Source of the DNA: Nematostella vectensis
Lineage: Eukaryota > Cnidaria > Anthozoa > Actiniaria > Edwardsiidae
Assembly (NCBI RefSeq): GCF_932526225.1
Contig: NC_064039.1
Coordinates: forward strand, 13,720,139-13,784,138
Reading direction: 5' to 3'
DNA length: 64,000 nucleotides
The stretch's first letter is position 1. Every line of letters starts with the position of its first letter. The notes beneath the pieces were generated by a model. The model ran no database searches and was not told where the DNA came from. It worked only from the letters and a program-made list of their open reading frames with translations. Both the position numbers and the translations under genes were made by a program. Below, piece after piece: positions 1-10,597 of the stretch.

Positions 1-1690
1 CACAGAGGAAACCAAGGTTAGAACAAGACACGTACACACATGATCTCTTCCACACAGAGGAAACCAAGGCTAGAACTATAGACACGTACACACATGATCT
101 CTTCCACACAGAGGAAACCATGGTTAGAACTAGACACGTACACACATGATCTCTTCCACACAGAGGAAACCAAGGTTAGAACTATAGACACGTACACACA
201 TGATGTCTTCCACACAGAGGAAACCAAGGTTAGAACTATAGACACGTACACACATGATCTCTTCCACACAGAGGAAACCAAGGTTAGAACTAGACACGTA
301 CACACATGATCTCTTCCACACAGAGGAAACCAAGGTTAGAACTAGACACGTACACACATGATCTCTTCCACACAGAGGAAACCAAGGTTAGAACTAGACA
401 CGTACACACATGACCTCTTCCACACAGAGGAAACCAAGGTTAGAACTAGACACGTACACACATGATCTCTTCCACACAGAGGAAACCAAGGTTAGAACTA
501 GACACGTACACACATGATCTCTTCCACATAGAGGAAACCAAGGTTAGAACTAGACACGTACACACATGATCTCTTCCACACAGAGGAAACCAAGGTTAGA
601 ACTAGACACGTACACACGATCTCTTCCACACAGAGGAAACCAAGGTTAGAACTATAGACACGTACACACATGATCTCTTCCACACAGAGGAAACCAAGGT
701 TAGAACTAGACACGTACAAACATGATCTCTTCCACACAGAGGAAACCAAGGTTAGAACTAGACACGTACACACATGATCTCTTCCACACAGAGGAAACCA
801 AGGTTAGAACTAGACACGTACACACATGACCTCTTCCAAATAGAGGAAACCAAGGTTAGAACTATAGACACGTACACACATGATCTCTTCCACACAGAGG
901 AATCCAAGGTTAGAACAAGACACGTACACACATGATCTCTTCCACACTGAGGAAACCAAGGTTAGAACTAGACACGTACACACATGATCTCTTCCACACA
1001 GAGGAAACCAAGGTTAGAACTATAGACACGTACACACATGATCTCTTCCACACAGAGGAAACCAAGGTTAGAACTAGACACGTACACACATGATCTCTTC
1101 CACACAGAGGAAACCAAGGTTAGAACTAGACACGTACACACATGATCTCTTCCACACAGAGGAAACCAAGCTTAGAACTATAGACACGTACACACATGAT
1201 CTCTTCCACACAGAGGAAACCAAGGTTAGAACTAGACACGTACACACATGATCTCTCCCACACAGAGGAAACCAAGCTTAGAACTAGACACGTACACACA
1301 TGATCTCTTCCACACAGGGGAAACCAAGGTTAGAACTAGACACGTACAAACATGATCTCATCCACACAGAGGAAACCAAGGTTAGAACTAGACACGTACA
1401 CACATGATCTCTTTCACACAGAGGAAACCAAGGTTAGAACTAGACACGTACACACATGATCTCTTCCACACAGAGGAAACCAAGGTTAGAACTAGACACG
1501 TACACACATGATCTCTTCCACACAGAGGAAACCAAGGTTAGAACTAGACACGTACACACATGATCTCTTCCACACAGAGGAAACCAAGGTTAGAACTAGA
1601 CACGTACACACATGATCTCTTCCACACAGAGGAAACCAAGGTTAGAACTAGACACGTACACACATGATCTCTTCCACACAGAGGAATCTT
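1..1690. repeat. 52-54-bp minisatellite in an XPO7 intron
   Basis: About 32 near-identical head-to-tail units of 52 or 54 bp, each made of a TAGACACGTACACACATGAT block followed by CTCTTCCACACAG and AGGAAACCAAGGTTAGAAC. The two-base length difference is an extra TA before the GACACG. Copies differ by single substitutions. The array starts before the window and stops about 270 bp upstream of the first visible XPO7 exon, so it lies in an XPO7 intron. ORFs through it are periodic artefacts. There are no unique spacers, so it is not a CRISPR array. Confidence 0.95.
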
Positions 1691-1960
1691 AGGTTAGAAC
1701 AAGACACTAGAGTGTGGGACAGATGACGGAAGATTTGTCGAAGTGGTATTGACTACACGCTATTACCAGACGTGAAATATATTTCGATTTCTTAGCTTTT
1801 GTGAAATTACGAGTTCGGCTGTAATTTTTCCCTCTTTTTCGAAGCGCTCTCTATACACATCAATATAATGCCGTGGGGCTCACCAAAAATATATCGTTAT
1901 AAATTTATGTCCTCTTTTCTCAAACAGCACGTTGATTCTGTTATTTTTTTTGTTTCACAG

Positions 1961-4900
1961 CGCACGCTTATTGGACTGTGCCGTGACTTACGTGGTCTTG
2001 CGTTCGCGTTCAACAGCAAAGTTAGCTACATGATGCTCTTTGAATGGATGTATCCTTTCCCAAGTGCCTTTCATAAAACATTTTATGTGTGTCAGTCATT
2101 GGCCAGGGACTTTCAGTGCTGCGCGCACTGCCGTGGCTACCTTGACAGTTTTGTGAAGTAAGCCAATAAGGATGCTGATAACGTGTTATCTGATACGACG
2201 CGAGCTACCGTGGTCACCTTGTTGTTAGCTTTCTGAAGTAGGCCAATAAGGATGCTGACAACCTGCTATCTGATAGGACGTGCGCTAGCGTGACCACCTT
2301 AAAGGGTTTGTAAGTGAGCCATTGAGGATGCAGACAACGTTCTATTTGATAGGACGCGCGCTACCGTGACCACCTTGAGGGGTTTGAAAATGAGCCATTG
2401 AGGATGCAGACAACGTGCTATCTGTTGACATCAACTTCAGGCAAAGTGCTTCAGTACACATCAGAGCACGAAGTTTGCGTCAATTAAGAATGTGTTATTC
2501 ACTGCTAATTACATAACTTACTTAAAACTTTGTTCCTGTAGCTACGGTAGCGCGCGTCGTGCTTTAGACATAAATGCTGTGTATTTGCTTATGCTTATAA
2601 AAACTCATTCGTTAAAGTTTTTATAGAATGCAACAATCTTCTTACTAGAGCACTCTAGAATACATACTCATGCGTGAAGTCTGATACTTCACTAACATTT
2701 GACTGAGAGTAGTATCTCTAGTAATCGCTTGAATAAGCCAATTCAGATGGATACTTTGTCAGAATAAGTATTGTTCAAGGAAGTAACGCAAATGACCTTC
2801 TTTAACTAAGGAGTAAGTACGCAGCTGCTTTGTCTTCTATTATCTTTGTTCTACAAAGGAGTTCTTTTGTCTCTATTCTTCTCGTTCTTTGTTTCGAGGT
2901 GCGGATATTGTTCATTTGCCCAATCAAATTGCAGCTTGTAAGAGCTGCGTACTGACCCTGACTAAGTGTTTAGCTACCCTTCCTACATGCCAGTGCTGCT
3001 GCGTGCTTGTGAGCTGTGGTACCACGACCCAAACGTGACCACGCCCGTACTCAAGCTCATGACGGAACTGGTTCAGAACCGTTCACAGCGCCTGCAGTTC
3101 GACGTCTCCTCGCCTAACGGTATCCTGCTCTTTCGAGAAGCCAGCAAGATGATCGTTGCGTATGGTAATTCACATGCTCAATACATTATTAAAGCCGCAT
3201 TATCACCAGTTTACTTCCAGTCGATTACGTAACAATCTCCGATGATTTTTAATTGAAAACGCGAAAAATATTCCAAAATTATGAAAGCAGTTTGTCCATT
3301 GGAAGTTTCTTTGAGGATGTGATTGATAATTTAGATAGGGTGGCCTATTAAATAGCACGCATTCCAATAGATTCTATTGTCTTTTAACGGTTGAGGTTTC
3401 TGGTGATAATGCGGCTTTAACAGGCAAATTATCCCTGACGTAAATTGACTTTGTTGTCCTCCTCAGGTTCTCGGATTCTCTTACTGACGGACACGCCTCC
3501 TGATCAGCTTTATCAAACAAAATATCCTTTTGACGTCGCCAGTTCTTGGTTGGTATAAAGGCAAACCTAGAAGCCTATAAGGCGATAATGTGAAGTTGTA
3601 TTGTTCAACCATTTTAGCAGTATCGGCTTAGCATTACAGGCCTAAGCGATGTTTTTCTCTTGCCACGCGCTGGTGAAAATGATTGGCTAACGTTTCCTTT
3701 GTCATGTGGTTCACAGAGCAATTTGTATCTCTGGCAAAGCTGGACGGTGTTGCCGCTGTTATGTTTCTGAATTTATAGCAAATGAGTAGAAGACTATTTG
3801 ATTTTTTTGTTTATCAAGGAGAGCGCTTTGGAGTACAAAAATCTATTTCACCGCAGTATGGGAATTTTTTTATCATGGATATTGCTATAAATTAATCAGA
3901 AACACATCGCGGACTGGTATTCGATAACCAAGTCCAATGATTCTTAGCTTTCGCTACACCCTTGCCATACTTTATGTAAGTTGTCCCTTAATGTTTTCAT
4001 ATTTCGTACGTGTTCCTGTGTTATCCTTGACTGTCCTCACGCTCAAAGGCATCTCCATATGTTTCCTGATGCTCAAGGCCGCTTTGTGTGGCGGCTACGT
4101 TAACTTCGGCGTGTTTAATCTGTATGGGGACGACGCGCTGGATAACGCTCTCAACACGTTCGTGAAGCTTCTCCTCTCCATCCCACGGACAGATCTTGTG
4201 GTAAGATAGGATATAGCAGAGGCGGCATTAAGCATTTTTCAAGGGCGGGGAGGGGGAGTCAACAAGTTCGTGAAGCTTCTCCTCTCCATCCCACGCACAG
4301 ATCTTGTGGTAAGATAGGACACAGCAGGGGCGGCATTAAGCTTTTTTTGCCAGGGAGGGGGAGAGGGGTCGACACGTTCGTGAAGCTGCTTCTCTCCATA
4401 TCCCGGAAAGATCTTGTGGTAAGATAGGATATAGCAGGGACGGTAGTAAGCATTTTTGCTAGGGAGGGGGGGGGAGGGGTCAACACGTTCGTGAAGCTTC
4501 TCCTCTCCATCCCACGCACAGATCTTGTGGTAAGGTAGGACATAGCAGGGGCGGTAGTAAGCATTTTTGCCAGGGAGGGGAAGTCAACATGTTCATGATC
4601 TACATCTCCATCCAAAGGAAAGACCTTGTCGTAAGATAGGAGAAGTCCAAGATATTTATTATTTTCTTTTAACACTTTTATCTTTCAGTGACACTGCCCC
4701 CCCCCCCCCCCCCCCCGACGTCTTCGTCTATACCATACTTTATTGTTCCCGAAGCGATTTTTTTCCTCCTATCACTCTTTAACTGGGTTTCACACTCATT
4801 CATATTCTCATCCCTCAGGAGTACCCTAAAGTAAGTCAGGCGTACTACGCTCTTCTCGAGATCCTTGCTCAAGATCATATGAATTTCCTTAGTAGACTTG

Positions 4901-7900
4901 AACCTCAGGTAAGCTCCACAGCTTGGCTTTTACTATTAAAAAAAACGAATTTATAATAATAATATATGTTTATTTCTACACCATTGCAGCTATCATGGCT
5001 GAATTACAAGTGAGAGGTCGTCACACAGAAACTAACAATAGCGCACAGTCACAAAATCTCTAAACCTACAAGTTTTAGCTTGCGGTCCTATTATTTTCTC
5101 ATTTCCTGATCTCAAATTATATCCATGTTGGACAGTTGTCATGTTATTAACCACAGATTTTAAGGGTTCAACAGTTTTAGCTCTTGCCATAAATTTCCGA
5201 CATGCTTCATCCCTTCTCTCAGACAAAAATTGGAGAGACGTTGAGGCAAGGGCATTACTATAGCTCGTATATTCGTGCCTTAGAATGATTTTTAAAGCTC
5301 TTTTCTGTATAGACTCCAGGTGCTCAGATAGGTATTCCGGTAGAGCAGCCCACACCGGCGACGCATACTCGAGTACAGACCTTATGAGCGCGCAATAAAT
5401 AGTACACAAATCATGTACTGATAAGCCAGCCTTTTTGAGAAGTCTTAACGCGTACAGGCGCTTATTTGTCTCTTATTTATCCTATGCTTTTGTGTTTTTA
5501 GGTTTTCTTATATATGTTATCTTCCATATTGGAGGGACTAACAGCTATAGGTATGTGTCCTGGCAATAAGCTGTGAAGGAAGTCAAAGAGAGATGAGATG
5601 AAGTATAAGGGCCTAACCGCGCTAGGAGGACAAAGTTTGTCTGGCCGGGACAAAAAGCCAACTAAATTTCGTCCTGGTCGATCGTTTGGCTTGTAAATCG
5701 CATTCAAACGGAAAGCCGAACGCGAGCCAAACGTCATTCAAAATTAGACTCGGATTTCTCACGTGAAAAAGCTGAGTTGCAGAGTTTGTTTACGTTTGAT
5801 CACAATGCTTCCTTGAAATATTTTTGCACAACTCATTGCCTTACTGGTAATAAATTCGATGAATATCAAGAACAACAACTTCTGCTCAGGTCAAGCTAAG
5901 TCAAGTCAAGTTAATTAAAAAACCTGTCAGATTTGACATTTGGCCTAGTTCTGGCCGCCTCCAGAGCAGGCCAGCGGCGCCTTTGAAGATTGTTCCGCTG
6001 CAACAAAAATTGTCCTGGTCGAACAAACGCATTCGCACATGTTTCCTGCTAGCGTTGACAGTTTTGTTTTTTTTTTTTTTTTTTTTTTTTTTGTCAAAAC
6101 AAACAAACTTTGGCCTAGTGCGAATAGGCCCTAAGGGGGACAAGATAAATATTAGGAAGGGGGCGGAATACAATAGTAGAGGAGAGCTTATACAATAGTA
6201 GAGGAGAGCTTATACAATAGTAGAGGAGAGCTTATACAATAGTAGAGGAGAGCTTATACAATAGTAGAGGAGAGCTTATGTACGGTTAAGCTGGGAAAAG
6301 GCAGTGTAAGATAAGACTGTGTGTGTCAAGGCGAGGTCAGCTGTGGTGCATTGTGATGTAAGTCATGGAGGTGAGAAGCTGAAAAAGGGTAGAGTAGGTA
6401 AAAGGATGTATAATATAATTTTGACACTCAATCTTGTAGTCGTTTATGTATGTACTAACTTCCACCAGCCAAACTGGGGCGAAAGGCACAACAGAGCTAG
6501 ATTCCACTTCAAGTGTCTCCTTGTGTGTATGAACGTTCTTTTGGTTTAAGTGCCATATGTTATGGTTCATCGTTCATTCTTTGCTTTCTCCATTGTTCAG
6601 ATATTATGGTTTGTACTGGTTGTTGTGGAACACTCGATTACATCGTCACATACCTGTTTAAATGCTTTTCTAAAAGAAGAAAGAAAAACACGCAAATTCT
6701 TAATGATGAGCCGCCATGTTTAAGAATTCTTGAATCTCACCCGGAGATGTTACAACAGGTGAGCGATATAGTCACAGACTACTATAAACTTCATGATATA
6801 CATCAATATCAATAACGACACCAAAGACATAAACTTTATCATTGTTAGCGACATCGTCATAAACTACAATAAACTCCAGTGTCTCTATCTTCAACAACAT
6901 CATTATCAATAACGACACCAAATACATAAAAAAGCTCATCATTGTCGCCGTCAGCTTTATACAAACATCCTCAACAACAATACAACACAATGGCACACCT
7001 TAAGAACTTACATCATTATCAGCATCTTCAGCTACACCACCTTCATAAACAAAGCATCACAAATACAGAACAAACCACACCAACAAACACCGCTATCATG
7101 AGCAGCTACAACAACCACTAGTGCCAACAACAACAACAACAATCACTATCCACATCCACTATCCACTCCTAACACAAGCAAAGGCAGCTAACTAATCTTT
7201 TCCCCGTCATTTTTTAATCGCAGATGCTCTCCACGGTGCTTAACGTAATCATGTTTGAAGACTGTAGAAATCAGGTCGGTCATAAACGTCACATCAGTGA
7301 TTCAACCCATGCGAACCTTGCCCCAGGCCCATAGTTTACTGTTTGCCCACCTTGTTGCCTCTGCCTTGTGTTAAACCAAGCAGGCCTTCACTGGTAATGT
7401 GGGACGATGCTGGCTTGGCAACGCGGCCTTCATACTGCACAGTAACACTGCGGTTGATTGAGACTTTCGATTTATATCGTATATCAAAGTAGTATCAAAA
7501 ATAAGGGGCCAGCGTGAAAAATTTTGTGCGAATGATTTTTAATGTATGCATTGTCACTTCCTTCATTTTAGCCTAACTTCATGTTTTTTTTTTATGCTTG
7601 CAGTGGTCCATGTCGCGGCCGCTATTAGGGTTAATTCTTTTGAATGAGAAGGTGAGTTCCACAATTCGGGGTACCCTTGAGCGAGTAAGGAGTGGGGGTG
7701 TTTCAAGATAAGTATACCCCTGTAGTATACCCAGTAACAGATGTGTGTTTTCGTCTCAATACTCCATTGGTTTCAACAGAGCGTCAATGTGATGCAGACG
7801 CCCATGTAGTATACCTAGTAACAGATGTGTGTTTTCGTCTCAATACTCCATTGGTTTCAACAAAGCGTCAATGTTATGCAGACGCCCATGTAGTATACCC

Positions 7901-9808
7901 AGTAACAGATGTGTGTTTTCGTCTCAATACTCCATTGGTTTCAACAAAGCGTCAATGTGATGCAGACGCCCATGTAGTATACCCAGTAACAGATGTGTGT
8001 TTTCGTCTCAATACTCCATTGGTTTCAACAAAGCGTCAATGTGATGCAGACGCCTATGTAGTATACCCAGTAACAGATGTGTGTTTTCGTCTCATTACTC
8101 CATGGGTTTCAACAAAGCGTCAATGTTATGCAGACGCCCATGTAGTATACCCAGTAACAGATGTGTGTTTTCGTCTCAATACTCCATTGGTTTCAACAGA
8201 GCGTCAATGTGATGCAGACGCCCATGTAGTATACCTAGTAACAGATGTGTGTTTTCGTCTCAATACTCCATTGGTTTCAACAAAGCGTCAATGTTATGCA
8301 GACGCCCATGTAGTATACCCAGTAACAGATGTGTGTTTTCGTCTCAATACTCCATTGGTTTCAACAAAGCGTCAATGTGATGCAGACGCCCATGTAGTAT
8401 ACCCAGTAACAGATGTGTGTTTTCGTCTCAATACTCCATGGGTTTCAACAAAGCGGCAATGTTATGCAGACGCCCATGTAGTATACCCAGTAACAGATGT
8501 GTGTTTTCGTCTCAATACTCCATGGGTTTCAACAGAGCGTCAATGTTATGCAGACGCCCATGTAGTATACCCGGTAACAGATGTGTGTTTTCGTCTCAAT
8601 ACTCCATTGGTTTCAACAGAGCGTCAATGTGATGCAGACGCCCATGTAGTATACCCAGTAACAGATGTGTGTTTTCGTCTCAATACTCCATTGGTTTCAA
8701 CAAAGCGTCAATGTGATGCAGACGCCCATGTAGTATACCCAGTAACAGATGTGTGTTTTCGTCTCAATACTCCATTGGTTTCAACAAAGCGGCAATGTAA
8801 TGCAGACGCCCATGTAGTATACCCGGTAACAGATGTGTGTTTTTGTCTTAATACTCCATTGGTTCCAACAAAGCGCCAATGTGATGCAGACGCCCATGTA
8901 GTATACCCAGTAACAGATGTGTGTTTTCGTCTCAATACTCCATTGATTTCAACAAAGCGTCAATGTCATGCAGACGCCCATGTAGTATACCCAGTAACAG
9001 ATGTGTGTTTTCGTCTCAATACTCCATGGGTTTCAACAAAGCGTCATTGCTATACAGACGCCCATGTAGTATACCCAGTAACAGATGTGTGTTTTCGTCT
9101 CAGTACTTCACAGAGTTGCAGCAGAGTGTCATCACCCTGCAGACGCCCCCAGACAAGCGAGACGAGATGACCAACTGTTTTAGGAACCTCATGGAGGGCG
9201 TAGAGTGTTCTCTCGTGGCTAAGAACAGAGACAGGTATGACTGCACCTTGCTAAGGTGACCGCTAGTGGGACAGAGCAAGTTGCTCTGTCGAGCATTTGA
9301 CCTGGTTTTCACGGTCAAGACTTGCGTGCAGATAGTTTGCAGATATTTTTTATGAGAAATATAACACGGTTGGCACGCTTTTGATTTAACTTGCGCGACG
9401 GATTTCTAAGTCTGCTTTGCCACGTGCTCTACGTCCTACAGCAAATGCCCTCTATCCCAACTATTGCAAATACCTGACACAAAGGGCATATAGCTTGTGT
9501 TTATGGTATAAAAATAGATATTCTTTTCTTTTGTTTGCGACGTTAGTATAGGTCATCGATGATATGAGTCGAAAGACTGTGGTCTGTGGAATGTGGTTTG
9601 CGAAGGCGTTTTAAAAGCAGGGTGACTAGTTCGTAACGTTGTAACTAGTTCGCAACATACGTCTCCCTGTGACTAGCTCGTAACGTTTGCCTCTCTTGCC
9701 AGGTTCACGCAAAATCTCTCAATATTCCGCCGTGACGTGTACAATTCGCTTAAGACTCCGAACGTCACGGTACAGAACATATCTTCGGGTAACGACATGG
9801 TTGGATGA
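1961..9808 (+). CDS. XPO7: Exportin-7 (XPO7/RanBP16), C-terminal part, 11 exons
   Basis: Nuclear transport receptor of the importin-beta/exportin family, which moves cargo through nuclear pores with RanGTP. Exons by phase and splice consensus: 1961-2049, 2974-3164, 3467-3521, 4041-4200, 4819-4908, 5502-5550, 6601-6758, 7224-7274, 7604-7651, 9104-9234, 9703-9808 (TGA). They join in frame to 375 residues, matching the last third of the roughly 1087-residue vertebrate protein. Landmarks recognised from the family: [92 protein letters not shown]-like [45 protein letters not shown] and KNRDRFTQNL. The 5' end is outside the window. The 49-bp exon 5502-5550 is a microexon. Introns 2050-2973 and 3522-4040 look U12-type. 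Three introns carry tandem arrays built on splice sites. Identification is firm; exon edges rest on consensus signals. Confidence 0.95.
2050..2973 (+). other. Probable U12-type GT-AG intron of XPO7
   Basis: The donor after codon ...TGG AT is GTATCCTTTC, a full match to the minor-spliceosome 5' site GTATCCTTT. The 3' end has ACCCTGACTAAG with the candidate branch A at 2961, 12 bases before the terminal AG at 2973, which is the short spacing typical of U12 introns. Splicing restores FEWI-YPSYMP as in vertebrate XPO7. The branch site has one mismatch (C for T) to the TTCCTTRAC consensus. Confidence 0.7.
2120..2430. repeat. 76-80-bp diverged tandem repeat in XPO7 intron
   Basis: Four imperfect units begin with GCCAATAAGGATGCTGA or GCCATTGAGGATGCAGA near 2162, 2242, 2318 and 2394, followed by a conserved GCTACCGTGACCACCTT block. 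A partial earlier unit (ACTGCCGTGGCTACCTTGA) lies at about 2130. No coding sense is apparent. Confidence 0.85.
3522..4040 (+). other. U12-type AT-AC intron of XPO7
   Basis: The intron starts ATATCCTTTT (3522) and ends TGTCCTCAC (4040), the AT-AC termini of a minor-spliceosome intron. A near-perfect branch site TCCTTGAC sits at 4024-4031 with the A at 4030, 10 bases before the 3' end. Only this AT-AC junction gives the frame [11 protein letters not shown] expected from vertebrate XPO7 (…KLKGISICF); the nearest AG would drop the conserved LK. Evidence from signals and protein frame agree. Confidence 0.85.
4151..4650 (+). repeat. Tandem array duplicating an XPO7 exon end and its 5' splice site
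   Basis: About five units of 100-111 bp, starting near 4151, 4259, 4368, 4479 and 4581. Each contains the last ~50 bp of the XPO7 exon (CAACACGTTCGTGAAGCTTC ... GATCTTGTG) followed by the donor GTAAGATAGG and a G-rich tail. The first unit is the real exon end (junction 4200/4201). The others lie in the intron and keep intact or nearly intact donors (GTAAGATAGG, GTAAGGTAGG). Reading past the real donor hits TAG after two codons, so use of the later donors would truncate the protein. Confidence 0.9.
4697..4716 (+). repeat. Oligo-C tract (20 C)
   Basis: An uninterrupted run of about 20 C in the same XPO7 intron, just after TTTCAGTGACACTG. Similar runs occur at 14481-14497, 17109-17124, 17161-17184 and 17912-17927. 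Confidence 0.9.
4940..5478 (-). mobile_element. 5'-truncated LINE (non-LTR retrotransposon) 3' end
   Basis: On the minus strand an open frame runs from about 5478 to 5032 and reads as the C-terminal part of a non-LTR reverse transcriptase ORF2: [15 protein letters not shown], then [16 protein letters not shown], then LEYLS-like [19 protein letters not shown], ending in a short basic tail and stop. This is the thumb-region signature of CR1/L2/Jockey-type elements. The catalytic FADD box is absent, so it is an inactive 5'-truncated copy, with an AT-rich 3' tail to about 4940. It lies antisense in an XPO7 intron, ending about 25 bp before the 49-bp exon at 5502. Confidence 0.8.
6170..6279. repeat. 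Five perfect 22-bp tandem repeats
   Basis: Five copies of a 22-bp unit beginning ACAATAGTAGAGGAGAGCTT in an XPO7 intron. They are essentially identical, so the expansion is recent. Confidence 0.95.
6759..6950 (+). repeat. Tandem duplication starting at an XPO7 5' splice site
   Basis: Copy 1 begins exactly at the donor after the exon ending 6758 (GTGAGCGATATAGTCACAGA). Copy 2 begins about 87 bp later (GTTAGCGACATCGTCATAAA). Both continue with ACTAC(A/T)ATAAACT and share ATCAATAACGACACCAAA further on. A short third start (GTCGCCGTCAGCTTTATAC) is at about 6943. The copies are diverged, so this is an older event than the other arrays. Confidence 0.7.
7716..9103 (+). repeat. 84-bp minisatellite built from an XPO7 3' splice site and exon start
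   Basis: About 16.5 units of 84 bp fill nearly all of the XPO7 intron before exon 9104-9234. The unit runs GTAGTATACCCAGTAACAGA, TGTGTGTTTTCGTCTCAATAC, then TCCATTGGTTTCAACAGAGC and GTCAATGTGATGCAGACGCCC. The real junction is TTTTCGTCTCAG/TACTTCACAG, and exon J continues CAGAGTGTCA ... TGCAGACGCCC, so the second half of each unit is a diverged copy of the exon start. In every upstream copy the acceptor AG is AA or another non-AG pair. Because 84 is divisible by three and the unit has no stop, it yields a spurious 492-codon ORF. Confidence 0.95.
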
Positions 9809-10405
9809 CGTCCCGCTTCCTGTCACACAATCCGGTGCTGCTAGGTCACGCCTAGTCACGGCTGCTGGACAAGTGAATGATATTCTTGGGCCCTGAACAG
9901 GACAAAGGGTTGTGGTTTGAACAACAGAGGGTAAACCTGGGAAATATTCGCCGGTAAAAGTCGTTCATACAGATGGTACCCATTATCCGTTGCAAGCATC
10001 CGATTTCCCGGCGTCCTCCATAGGTCGATCCATTAAGGGGTTTCGTTTGCACATGCGCATCTTTCAACTAGAAATGCTGGAGCAAAATGACCAAACATCG
10101 GAATTCCAGTAATCGAAACCCAAAAAGATGACCCATAAACTATGCCTGATAAGAATTTAAGAGGCTACGGATGTGGACTGTAAGAACTGCATAAAAATTG
10201 TTATTGGCTATTTCCATCCTCGTCGCGAAAGAACCATGAAAAGTTTTGTTGCTTCCTGTGGATGAAACATGTTAGCTTCTGAACATGCTTAAAATTAAGA
10301 GTGACAATTTTCACAAATTAACGCAACGATGTCCCTTAGTAGGTGTTTAACAAACTATGCATTCTTAGTTGATTTGATTCCTAGATATTTTTAAAACAGA
10401 CTAAA

Positions 10406-10597
10406 CCTAGCCTCCTCCGCAGCCATCTCAAAGAGCAAAAAAAGAAAAAAAAAGGATTGGGTTTCCTGTGGCAAAAAAACGGAAGTGACAAACCGGAAGC
10501 GCTTAGTCTCCCTTAGTCCCTACACCGCAATTTCGCCACAGGTAACCCATTCTTTCCGTCCTTTTCATTATGAGTAGTTGCCTGCGGAGGAGGCTAG
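10406..10597. mobile_element. Palindromic MITE-like element (~190 bp)
   Basis: Terminal inverted repeats CTAGCCTCCTCCGCAG (left) and CTGCGGAGGAGGCTAG (right) bound a mostly self-complementary interior: GGATTGGGTTTCCTGTGGC on the left pairs with GCCACAGGTAACCCATTC on the right. The element encodes nothing. This fits a non-autonomous DNA transposon; the superfamily is not assignable from what is visible. Confidence 0.75.

Noticed and set aside
1-1690. CRISPR-like direct repeats
   Set aside because: No unique spacers, no cas genes, and a eukaryotic setting; it is a minisatellite.
5032-5478. Reverse transcriptase fragment as a functional gene
   Set aside because: Lacks the catalytic core and start; it is a truncated LINE tail.
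7692-9170. 492-codon plus-strand ORF with 28-residue repeats
   Set aside because: It is a frame through the 84-bp array; its last part runs through an XPO7 exon in the wrong frame.
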